Assembly: GCA_041695045.1 (NCBI GenBank)
Contig: JBGFRR010000039.1
Coordinates: forward strand, 1 to 33,526
Direction: 5' to 3'
Length of the DNA: 33,526 nucleotides
DNA from: JBGFRR01 sp041695045
GTDB taxonomy: Bacteria; Bacteroidota; Ignavibacteria; UBA10030
The notes below the pieces were generated by a model. The model made no database searches and was not told the DNA's origin. It worked only from the letters and a program-made list of their open reading frames with translations. This document shows positions 1 through 6,752 of the stretch, piece by piece. The translations under genes were made by a program, and so were the position numbers. Within the stretch, counting starts at the first letter, position 1. Each line of letters begins with the position of its first letter.

Positions 1-2
1 TG

Positions 3-122
3 TATGAAGTCCAGTGGACCGGCACCGATGGAGGAGGTAGACGCGTCGCATCCGGCGTCTACTATTACCGCATGGAAGCCGGCCCCTTTACCGAGACGCG
101 TAAGATGCTGTTGACACATTAG
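3..122 (+). CDS. C-terminal end of a secreted protein with FlgD-like/T9SS-type sorting tail (partial)
   Basis: Reading from base 3, an open frame enters from the left edge and stops at 120-122, giving 39 residues. They contain the pattern G-V-Y-Y-Y-R, then a small AG-F segment, then T-R-K-M-L-L, which is the last two beta strands of the FlgD-like Ig or type A C-terminal sorting domain. In Ignavibacteria and other Bacteroidota/Chlorobiota this tail directs large extracellular proteins through the type IX secretion system. The body of the protein lies outside the window, so its substrate or activity cannot be told. It is the best taxonomic pointer in the window. No terminator is obvious behind it; a palindromic repeat begins 19 bases downstream. 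Confidence 0.75.
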   Translation, partial: YEVQWTGTDGGGRRVASGVYYYRMEAGPFTETRKMLLTH

Positions 123-140
123 CAGGTTGCTGAAAAAGAA

Positions 141-237
141 AACCGCGAAGGCGCCAAGGACGCCAAGACGAAAATAGAGTGTCTATTTCTTTCTGATTTC
201 AACATTGTTACTTCGCGATCTTGGCGTCTTGGCGGTT
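141..237. repeat. Palindromic element, solo copy (AACCGCGAAGGCGCC type)
   Basis: A 27-nt arm at 141-167 faces an inverted copy at 211-237 with 22 of 27 positions matching. Each arm is itself built of short sub-repeats (AACCGC, AAGGCGCCAAG, ACGCCAAG). The ~43-nt loop has no gene. The same type of arm flanks the GxxExxY pseudogene at 933-1401. Confidence 0.7.
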
Positions 238-267
238 CATCTTTCATTCGTAAAACGAACTTGCTCA

Positions 268-624
268 ATGCCGATGAGAATATTCTTGTACACGTTGGTA
301 TCGCTCGTTCTGACTGCGTGCGGAGGATCGCGATTGTCCGACGCTGAGCGATTGAAACTCGACCCCCTGCTGCAGCGCTTGGTGAGCGATGTGCGCGTGG
401 TTGAGGACGACTACTCGATCTCCACGCGTCCTGACGGCGTGAAAGAATATGGCGTTATCATCTACACGGATAAGCTGGAAGAGTTGCGAAGCGCAGGCAT
501 CCCCATCAACAGCGTTGTGCGGGACTTTGCCACGGCACGGCTGACGGTAGAAGAGTTGAGGAAAGTCGTAAAGCTCCCATCCGTGCGGGCTGTGAGGAAT
601 AGCGGGAAGGATGGGTTGTGGTGA
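268..624 (+). CDS. Small lipoprotein with a protease-propeptide/inhibitor-like domain
   Basis: A 118-residue protein starting at ATG 268 (or ATG 274, two codons in). The N-terminus is a short lipoprotein signal (MPMRIF, a hydrophobic stretch, then lipobox L-T-A-C), so the mature protein should be lipid-anchored. The frame is open further upstream to 205, but that adds sequence lying in a palindromic repeat before the signal peptide and is unlikely. The body ends in a segment (AGIPINSVVRDFATARLTVE, then LPSVRAVRNS) that resembles the compact propeptide or I9-type inhibitor domains of subtilisin-like proteases, where ATA-x-x-x and LPxVxxV recur. A stand-alone inhibitor or chaperone-like role is inference only. 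No good Shine-Dalgarno sequence is visible and no partner protease is in the window. Confidence 0.6.
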   Translation: MPMRIFLYTLVSLVLTACGGSRLSDAERLKLDPLLQRLVSDVRVVEDDYSISTRPDGVKEYGVIIYTDKLEELRSAGIPINSVVRDFATARLTVEELRKVVKLPSVRAVRNSGKDGLW

Positions 625-640
625 GGGAGGGGGAGAGGGC

Positions 641-704
641 AGATTGCGGATTGCAGATTGTCCCGCGAAGCTGGATCCCGTACACCGGGACAGATTGCAG
701 ATTG
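641..704. repeat. GATTGCA tandem repeat interrupted by a hairpin module
   Basis: A short tandem of CAGATTG/CGGATTG units (641-660) resumes at 691-704. Between them, 661-690 is a GC-rich module starting TCCCG and ending CCGGGA that can fold back on itself. It looks like a small hairpin inserted in a pre-existing tandem repeat. Confidence 0.55.
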
Positions 705-736
705 TAGAAGGCAGATGGCGAATAACGTTAATAACT

Positions 737-895
737 GCCAATGAACCTGTCGGTTCATTCGAAAGATAGATCAAACCGCAGGTTTGATAAAATCCTGCCA
801 ATGAACCTGTCTGGGTGAGTCAAGCGGTTGGAAGAGGTACCAATGCGAATCGGTTCATTCAAAAGATAGATCAAGCCTCAGGTTTGATAAAAATC
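737..895. repeat. Double-hairpin direct repeat, two copies, second one interrupted
   Basis: Copy 1 (737-795) has two adjacent hairpins: AATGAACC-tgtc-GGTTCATT at 740-759 and ATCAAACC-gca-GGTTTGAT at 770-788, both with perfect 8-bp stems. Copy 2 starts at 796, breaks off after 811, and resumes at 851-895 after 39 unrelated bases. Its second hairpin keeps pairing through a G-U change. Together with 641-704 and the repeat arm at 933, this accounts for the non-coding stretch 625-971. Confidence 0.7.
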
Positions 896-932
896 TGCTC
901 AGTGTCTTCTGCCGGTGATACCTTGAAAAACA

Positions 933-1401
933 AACCGCGAAGGCGCAAAGAACGCAAAGGGAAAATGGGTTATGAAAGAGACGAAAGACATTGAAGAGAT
1001 TGCGGCAATTGTTGTTGATGCAGCTATAAAAGTACATAAAGCTCTTGGGCCCGGTTTGTTGGAATCTGCCTATCAAAAATGTCACGCCTATGAACTTCGA
1101 AAACGCGGCCTCAAAGTAGAAACGGAGTTCATCGTCCCCGTCATCTACGATGGCGAGAGGATTGATGCTGGCTATAGGATTGATACATTGGTCGAAGAAA
1201 TCGATTGAAAACAAGGCCGTTGAACAGCTGTTGCCGCTGCACGAAGCTCAATTGTTGACGTATATGAGATTGAGAAATTTGCGTCTGGGGTTTCTTCTCA
1301 ATTGGAATGTTGTCTTGATGAAGAATGGCATCAAACGCATGGTGAATGGGCTGTAAAACCGTCATGCCCACTTTCTTCGTGTCCTTCGCGTCTTTGCGGT
1401 T
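933..1401. mobile_element. Palindromic element enclosing a GxxExxY gene
   Basis: Two 27-nt arms, 933-959 and 1375-1401, are imperfect inverted copies of each other and of the arms at 141-237. They bracket exactly one reading frame, the frameshifted GxxExxY gene (972-1356). This looks like a loaded form of the same element whose empty form sits at 141-237. Calling it mobile is inference. Confidence 0.5.
972..1356 (+). pseudogene. GxxExxY family protein, frameshifted
   Basis: The frame from ATG 972 encodes a typical GxxExxY N-terminus (ALGPGLLESAY, with G-x-x-E-x-x-Y, then VPVIYDGERIDAGYRIDTLV) and ends early at TGA 1206-1208. The missing half continues one base over, from about 1205, as IENKAVEQLLPLHEAQLLTY and on to the usual G-I-K-R-M-V-N ending at 1356. 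A single-base change near 1195-1210 would restore a ~125-residue protein of normal family length. The family is predicted to have a PD-(D/E)XK-like fold; its biochemical role is not established. The gene lies between inverted repeat arms. It is either a recent pseudogene, a sequencing error, or a shift site; nothing here specifically suggests programmed frameshifting. Confidence 0.8.
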
Positions 1402-1430
1402 TTCCTTTGGTGAGTAATTACAAGGAATCG

Positions 1431-2918
1431 ATGGAATCATACTTCTCATATCTCCCCGCGTATGCTGTCGGTGTGTCGCTGTTGGCTGTGCTGTTCATCC
1501 TGGCCAGTACACGAACGCCGAACCTGCGCGAAATCTGGACGCTCGCCGCGGCGCTCATCAAGTTTGCCATCGTCTTTTCCCTTCTGCCGGATGCGCTCGA
1601 AGGAAAGGCGGCGGAAGTTCGACTACTCTCCATCGCATCGGGCATTGACCTTGTCCTGCGCGCCGATCCGTTCGGTGTATTCTTCGCACTCATTGCATCG
1701 GCGCTGTGGATTTTCACATCGATTTACTCCATCGGCTATGTGAGAGGATTAGGCGAGAAGCACCAAACGCGCTACTTCGCGAGCTTTGCCGTCTGTCTCT
1801 CGGCAACGATCGGTGTCGCGTTCGCGGCCAACCTTCTCACGTTCGTACTCTTCTATGAAATCCTGACGGTCGCAACCTATCCGCTCGTCATCCATAAAGA
1901 AACGTCCGAAGCCATCAGTGGAGGAAGGAAGTACCTCGCCTACACGCTGAGCGCAGGGGTGGTATTGATCGCGGCGACAGGGTGGACATACGTTGCGGCG
2001 GGCTCGATGGACTTCAAGCCAGGAGGACTGCTGCACGGAGTGGCCGTTGATTCGGCGACAACTCGGTGGTTGTTCGTGCTGTTCTTGGCCGGTGTCGGAG
2101 TGAAGGCGGCGATCATGCCGTTGCACAGTTGGCTGCCGACCGCCATGGTTGCGCCAACGCCGGTGAGTGCGTTACTGCACGCGGTGGCGGTGGTGAAGTC
2201 GGGAGTGTTCGGCGTTGTTCGCGTTGTGGGATTCGTGTTCGGACCGGTGCTCCTGCACGAGAACGGTTTGCAGACGTTGGGACTTGTGCTCTCCGGTGTT
2301 ACAATTATCGTCGCTTCGTTGTTAGCATTGAGCGAGGACAATCTTAAGCGTCGGTTGGCGTATTCGACGGTAGGCCATCTTTCGTATGTCGTGCTTGGCG
2401 CGTTTCTTCTCTCGCCGACAGGATTTACCGGAAGCCTGATGCATATCGCCTCTCACGCCAGCATGAAGATTACACTCTTCTTCTGTGCGGGCGCGATCTA
2501 CGTCAATCTCCACAAGGAAAACATTAGCGAGTTAGACGGAATCGGGAAAACGATGCCGTGGACCATGGCAGCGTTTACGATTGCCTCGATTGGTCTGGCA
2601 GGAATTCCTCCCGTGAACGGCTTTGTGAGCAAGTGGTATTTGGGGATGGGGGCGATCGAGTCGCATGAATACATTGCGCTCGCCGTACTCGTTGTGAGCG
2701 GCCTGCTGAATGCGGGATACCTCTTTCCGATTGTGTACCGCGCATTCTTCTACGAGGGTGAAAACGGACACGGCGAAGCATCGCCGCTCATGGTTGTGCC
2801 GCTTGTCGTAACGGCTGCCGTGTCGATCCTGTTTGGTTTAGCACCGAATGCGTGGTTCCACTTCTATGAGTTGGCGGCAAAAGTGACGGCGTCGGTCTTC
2901 CACGGAGGCGCACTATGA
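1431..2918 (+). CDS. Proton-conducting antiporter-like membrane subunit (NuoL/NuoM/MrpA-D superfamily)
   Basis: A 495-residue polytopic membrane protein of the complex I/Mrp antiporter superfamily. Superfamily landmarks are present: Glu143 in the fifth-helix region (FYEILTVATYPL), Lys225 in GVGVKAAIMPLHSWLP, Lys256 in AVAVVKSG, and a late helix GIPPVNGFVSKW with its lysine. These residues carry protons in NuoL/M/N. I start it at ATG 1431, which follows an AAGGA motif; the frame stays open upstream to 1302 but that part overlaps the preceding pseudogene and a repeat. Its stop overlaps the next start (ATGA, 2915-2918), so it is translationally coupled to the small protein and the MrpD-like subunit. 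It probably belongs to an ion-translocating membrane complex together with nuoN. Whether it couples to NADH oxidation or acts as a cation/proton antiporter cannot be told here. Confidence 0.85.
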   Translation: MESYFSYLPAYAVGVSLLAVLFILASTRTPNLREIWTLAAALIKFAIVFSLLPDALEGKAAEVRLLSIASGIDLVLRADPFGVFFALIASALWIFTSIYSIGYVRGLGEKHQTRYFASFAVCLSATIGVAFAANLLTFVLFYEILTVATYPLVIHKETSEAISGGRKYLAYTLSAGVVLIAATGWTYVAAGSMDFKPGGLLHGVAVDSATTRWLFVLFLAGVGVKAAIMPLHSWLPTAMVAPTPVSALLHAVAVVKSGVFGVVRVVGFVFGPVLLHENGLQTLGLVLSGVTIIVASLLALSEDNLKRRLAYSTVGHLSYVVLGAFLLSPTGFTGSLMHIASHASMKITLFFCAGAIYVNLHKENISELDGIGKTMPWTMAAFTIASIGLAGIPPVNGFVSKWYLGMGAIESHEYIALAVLVVSGLLNAGYLFPIVYRAFFYEGENGHGEASPLMVVPLVVTAAVSILFGLAPNAWFHFYELAAKVTASVFHGGAL

Positions 2919-3127
2919 AACGCTGGCACTGGTGGACGCTCGGTGTGTTAGCGGCCGTCTCGCTCGCGGCGGAGTTTGTAGTTCCGCATGACCCATCGCA
3001 CTGGTGGACGGTTGTCCCCGCGTTCTACATGATCTTTGGTTTCCTCGGATGCCTGCTGTTCATTTTCTTCTCGAAAGCTCTCGGCAAACTCTTCTTGCAG
3101 CAGTCGGAGGATTACTATGGTGAGTGA
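2915..3127 (+). CDS. Small two-helix membrane protein of the antiporter operon
   Basis: A 70-residue protein with two predicted membrane helices (TLGVLAAVSLAAEFVV and FYMIFGFLGCLLFIFF), separated by a tryptophan-rich loop (HDPSHWWTVVPAF) and ending in an acidic tail (QQSEDYYGE). It starts in an ATGA overlap with the antiporter subunit before it and overlaps the MrpD-like gene by 11 bases, so the three are made as one unit. I recall similar tiny proteins beside NuoL-like genes in other bacteria, but I cannot name a family. A structural or assembly subunit of the pump is the natural inference. It is too short to be MrpB, MrpC, MrpE or a NuoK, and has no conserved glutamate in a helix as NuoK does. 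Confidence 0.75.
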   Translation: MKRWHWWTLGVLAAVSLAAEFVVPHDPSHWWTVVPAFYMIFGFLGCLLFIFFSKALGKLFLQQSEDYYGE

Positions 3128-4856
3128 GTTCGTCATGCCTCCAGCGTTCATCCTGCTTGCGGGCGCTGTTCTCCTTCCGATGGTGCCGCGTGCGTTGCGC
3201 TCCGCTGCATGTCTCATCTTCCCGCTCGCGGCGCTCGCTGTCGTCTGGACGTTGCCCACAGGTGTGCAGTTGAGTGTTGAATTCATGCGTTACCAGTTGA
3301 TTCTTTCTGACGTCGATGCACTGAGCAGAATCTTCGGGGTGATCTTCGCCCTTATTGCATTTGCAGGGGGGATATATGCGTATCACATCAAGGAACTCGG
3401 ACAGCAGGTCGCCGCGCTGCTGTATGCGGGGAGTGCGTTGGGGGTGGCGTTCGCGGGCGATTGGCTCACGCTCTTCATCTTTTGGGAGTTGATGGCGCTC
3501 GGCTCGACGTACCTCGTGTGGGCAAGGCGCACGTCGGCTTCACAGAAGGCGGGGATGCGGTATTTGCTTGTGCATCTCTTCGGCGGAGGGTTGCTGCTTT
3601 CGGGAATTCTTCTTTCGATTTCCGAAACCGGTTCAACGGCTATTGCAGGCACGCTTGCGCAAACGTCGCTTTCCTCATGGCTCATTCTCGGCGGCGTGGC
3701 CCTCAATGCTGCTGTCCCTCCGTTGCACGCGTGGCTTGCCGATGCGTATCCCAAAGCGACGGTGACGGGGGCGGTGTTCTTGAGCGCGTTCACGACGAAG
3801 TCCGCTGTCTACGTGCTTGTGCGCGTGTTTCCGGGTTGGGAGATTCTCATCGCACTTGGCGTGATCATGGCGTTGTATGGCGTTGTGTTCGCCGTGTTGG
3901 CAAACGACATCCGGGAAATCCTCGCGTATCATATTATCAGTCAGGTGGGATATATGGTGGCGGGTGTGGGAATTGGGACGGAGCTGGCATTGAATGGAAC
4001 GACGGCACACGCTTTCAGCCACATCCTGTACAAGGCTCTCCTGTTCATGGGGGCGGGCGTTGTGCTCGAAACAACCGGCCGCTCGAAGCTGACCGAGCTT
4101 GGCGGTTTAGTCAAACAGATGCCTGTCACCCTATGGCTCTACATGGTCGGCGCATTTTCGATTTCGGGTTTTCCGCTCTTCAACGGTTTCATCAGCAAGT
4201 CGGTCATCGTCAGCGCAGCGGGTGAAGCGCATATCGAGTGGGCGGTACTGCTGCTGACACTCGCGTCGGTTGGGACATTTCTGAGCATAGGACTCAAGCT
4301 CCCGTACTTCACGTGGTATGGTGAAGACTGCGGCGTGCGGCCGACTCAGCCTCCAGCGATGATGCATGTGGGCATGGCGATTGTTGCTTCGCTGTGCTTC
4401 CTGTTCGGCGTTATGCCGTCGCTACTCTATCGGTATCTACCGTATGCGATGTCGTACGAGCCGTACACCATTCCGCATTTAGTTGAGATGACGCAGATTC
4501 CCATCTTCACGTTCGTTGCGTTCTGGATGTATCGTGGCAAGCTTACCGTCAAGCCGACTATCACACTGGACACCGACTGGGTGTATCGAAGGCCGGCATG
4601 GTTTGCTCGGACGGTGGTGATAGGAAAGACGGCAGGGTTTTTCCAAGTGACGGAGGACGTGGCGAAGGCCGCCGTTGCGTGGGTGTCCGGACTATTTACA
4701 GCCCCGCCGCCTGCTGTCGTGAAGTTGGTCAGTGATGCCCCGGAGGGTGATGGAGGCACGCGCGGCGTACGTCGTCCTAACATGGAGCGGGTGATCACGC
4801 TTGTGCTGGCTTGCTTTGTTGTTGTAGCATTGCTGAGTTATTTTTCTGGAGGTTGA
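3117..4856 (+). CDS. Na+/H+ antiporter subunit D-like / NuoM-like membrane protein
   Basis: A 579-residue polytopic protein. The start at ATG 3117 follows a GGAGG at 3106-3110; the open frame further upstream lies inside the preceding gene and is not used. MrpD/NuoM landmarks are Glu124 (IFWELMALGSTYL), Lys228 in SAFTTKSAVYVLVRVFPG, His302/Lys306 (AFSHILYKALLFM) and Lys361 in GFPLFNGFISKS. The helix-7 position that is lysine in NuoM and MrpD reads Asn197 here (GVALNAAVPPLHAWL), so its proton path may differ. A hydrophilic stretch of ~60 residues and one more membrane helix close the C-terminus, longer than in canonical MrpD. The operon lacks the other Mrp subunits, so a stand-alone antiporter or an auxiliary complex I module is more likely than a full Mrp antiporter. 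Confidence 0.85.
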   Translation: MVSEFVMPPAFILLAGAVLLPMVPRALRSAACLIFPLAALAVVWTLPTGVQLSVEFMRYQLILSDVDALSRIFGVIFALIAFAGGIYAYHIKELGQQVAALLYAGSALGVAFAGDWLTLFIFWELMALGSTYLVWARRTSASQKAGMRYLLVHLFGGGLLLSGILLSISETGSTAIAGTLAQTSLSSWLILGGVALNAAVPPLHAWLADAYPKATVTGAVFLSAFTTKSAVYVLVRVFPGWEILIALGVIMALYGVVFAVLANDIREILAYHIISQVGYMVAGVGIGTELALNGTTAHAFSHILYKALLFMGAGVVLETTGRSKLTELGGLVKQMPVTLWLYMVGAFSISGFPLFNGFISKSVIVSAAGEAHIEWAVLLLTLASVGTFLSIGLKLPYFTWYGEDCGVRPTQPPAMMHVGMAIVASLCFLFGVMPSLLYRYLPYAMSYEPYTIPHLVEMTQIPIFTFVAFWMYRGKLTVKPTITLDTDWVYRRPAWFARTVVIGKTAGFFQVTEDVAKAAVAWVSGLFTAPPPAVVKLVSDAPEGDGGTRGVRRPNMERVITLVLACFVVVALLSYFSGG

Positions 4857-4859
4857 TCA

Positions 4860-5048
4860 GTGTTGTATGCTTGCTCTTCATTGCTTCGCGTTGGTTCGGA
4901 ACATCTGTCTATCTATGGCTTCGCCATCGGAACCCAAGCCGAAGAATCAGCAGGCAAAACCGGCACCGAAAAAACAGCGGAAACATTAGCCATACAGACG
5001 ACCGAAAGAAGAAGTTTGTTTCTGCAAAAAATCTTTGATAAAATGTAA
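4860..5048 (+). CDS. Possible small ORF after the antiporter operon (doubtful)
   Basis: A 62-residue frame opens at GTG 4860 with a good Shine-Dalgarno (GGAGG at 4848-4852, 7 bases before), directly behind the MrpD-like gene. Its sequence has no recognisable domain. A competing frame at 4867-4989 (or from ATG 4915) ends in a Lys/Pro/Gln-rich tail, KPKNQQAKPAPKKQRKH, which looks more like a real basic protein end but lacks a ribosome-binding site. The third frame reads as a hydrophobic helix. One short gene, possibly decayed by frameshift, may have stood here. I would not assign any function. Confidence 0.25.
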   Translation: MLYACSSLLRVGSEHLSIYGFAIGTQAEESAGKTGTEKTAETLAIQTTERRSLFLQKIFDKM

Positions 5049-5051
5049 TTA

Positions 5052-5286
5052 CTCAGCGTTAGAATCAAAACCACCTAAAATCCACCACAGATTCACAGAT
5101 TATTGCCCCGATACATCGGGGTGGCATATACCATCTGTTCCTTTCCAATCCTTTGCCTGTAGATATCGGTGTATCTGTTTGGAGCATGTGCAGTAACCTC
5201 CAATGAAATTTCTTGTTGAAGGGGAGAACAGAAGATTTCTTTTCAAAATCTAATCTGTGAATCTGTGGTTTGACTTTTTCACTGAG
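5052..5286. repeat. Palindromic element with CTCAG ends and CCACAGATT arms
   Basis: An 18-nt arm at 5085-5102 (CCACAGATTCACAGATTA) has a perfect inverted copy at 5251-5268. About 30 bases outside the left arm and 14 outside the right arm are CTCAG (5052-5056) and CTGAG (5282-5286), again inverted. The loop contains a small CCCCGATaCATCGGGG hairpin near 5106-5122. It fills the gene-free stretch before nuoN. Confidence 0.65.
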
Positions 5287-5312
5287 GAGTTACACACCGT
5301 TTCGAGTTCGTC

Positions 5313-6737
5313 ATGGAACTGACCGCATCGGATTTTACTCAGAACCTTCATCTTCTCCTTCTCGTTGCGCTCGGCCTCGCGTTGGTCGTGATCGAAGGCG
5401 CGAAGAAATCGCGTGCACCGATTTCATACTGGACGGCCGTCGTTGGACTCTTTGTCGCGCTGGTTCTCACATTCTTCTCGTTAGAGCCCAAAGGGCCTAC
5501 GTTTCAGGGGATGATGCAATCGGGCGGCTTCGCATCCTACTTCACCGTTGTCTTTCTTCTCGCGTCGCTCATGACCGTTCTGCTGTCCCGCTCGTACCTT
5601 GAGCGTATGGAGATGCACTACGGTGAGTTCTATGCACTTGTCGTGTTTGCCGCGTTAGGGATGATCCTCATGGCGTCGGCGCTCGACCTCATCATAGTCT
5701 TCCTCGGCATCGAGCTGATGTCGCTTTGTCTCTATGTGTTAGCGGGATTTTTCCGGAAGACGCTCGTCTCGAACGAATCGGCGGTGAAGTACTTTCTCCT
5801 CGGTGCATTTGCGACGGGCTTCCTTCTGTACGGCATCACGTTAGTCTACGGGGCAACGGGTACAACAAGCATCGAAGCACTGCGCGAGCGTATGAGTCTG
5901 CACACGGGTGATGCGCTGTTTCTCATCGGTGCGGCGATGTTGGTGGTTGCGTTCGCGTTTAAGGCCGCGGCAGTGCCGTTCCACATGTGGGCGCCCGATG
6001 TGTACGAAGGAGCGCCGACGGTCGTCACGGCATTCATGTCGACCGGCGCAAAGGCCGCAGCGTTCTCCGTTTTCATCACCGTGCTGATGGGGTCGTCGGA
6101 GTTTTCTCACGATGGACTCAACGGCGTCCTTGCACTGATTGCAGCCGCCTCGATGGTCTTGGGAAACATCACCGCCATCGTGCAGAGTAATCTCAAGCGC
6201 ATGCTGGCGTATTCGAGCATAGCCCATGCAGGCTATATGCTTTCGGGAGTCGCTGCGGCAAACACTGAAGGCCACACCGGGATTCTCTATTACGTTGTTG
6301 CGTACGCGTTCATGAACCTCGGCGCGCTCGGCATCATCTCGATGATGGAACACAAAGAGGGGAAGGGGCTGACGTTCGACGACTACGCCGGCCTGGGTAC
6401 ACGACGTCCCGCTCTCGCGGCGATGATGGCGCTGTTTATGTTCTCGCTTGCCGGCATCCCCCCGTTTGCAGGCTTCTTCGGCAAGTATTATGTCTTCCTC
6501 GCAGCCATCAAAGCCGATCTCATCTGGTTGGTGATTGTCGGCGTGCTCACGAGTCTTGTGTCCGTTTACTACTATCTCCGCCTCGTGGTGGTCATGTACT
6601 TTCAGACGGGTGAAGCCGAAGTGGCGGAACAACCTTCGCCCGCAGCCCTTGCTGCCGTCGGTATCGCCGCGGTGCTCGTTATCCAGCTGGGACTGTTCCC
6701 ATCCATCGTTGTCAATCTTGCCCAACGGTTGTATTAA
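5313..6737 (+). CDS. nuoN: NADH-quinone oxidoreductase subunit N
   Basis: A 474-residue NuoN, the usual length. It is one of the three antiporter-like membrane subunits that translocate protons in respiratory complex I. Visible landmarks are Glu134 (FLGIELMSLCLYVL), Lys217 (FAFKAAAVPFHMWAPDVYEG), Lys247 in FMSTGAKAAAF, and the late-helix motif AGIPPFAGFFGKYYVF. The motif MWAPDVYEGAPTVVTAF is diagnostic for NuoN rather than NuoL or NuoM. The start at ATG 5313 has only a weak upstream purine run. It follows the antiporter operon after a 450-bp repeat-bearing gap and is followed 15 bases later by nnr. The rest of complex I is not in the window, so whether this nuoN belongs with nuoA-M elsewhere or with the two upstream homologues is open. 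Confidence 0.92.
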   Translation: MELTASDFTQNLHLLLLVALGLALVVIEGAKKSRAPISYWTAVVGLFVALVLTFFSLEPKGPTFQGMMQSGGFASYFTVVFLLASLMTVLLSRSYLERMEMHYGEFYALVVFAALGMILMASALDLIIVFLGIELMSLCLYVLAGFFRKTLVSNESAVKYFLLGAFATGFLLYGITLVYGATGTTSIEALRERMSLHTGDALFLIGAAMLVVAFAFKAAAVPFHMWAPDVYEGAPTVVTAFMSTGAKAAAFSVFITVLMGSSEFSHDGLNGVLALIAAASMVLGNITAIVQSNLKRMLAYSSIAHAGYMLSGVAAANTEGHTGILYYVVAYAFMNLGALGIISMMEHKEGKGLTFDDYAGLGTRRPALAAMMALFMFSLAGIPPFAGFFGKYYVFLAAIKADLIWLVIVGVLTSLVSVYYYLRLVVVMYFQTGEAEVAEQPSPAALAAVGIAAVLVIQLGLFPSIVVNLAQRLY

Positions 6738-6752
6738 TCGATCGCGGTCGTC

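Noticed and set aside
641..895. CRISPR array
   Set aside because: Repeats are few, irregular in spacing and hairpin-forming, with no unique spacers of constant length and no cas genes.
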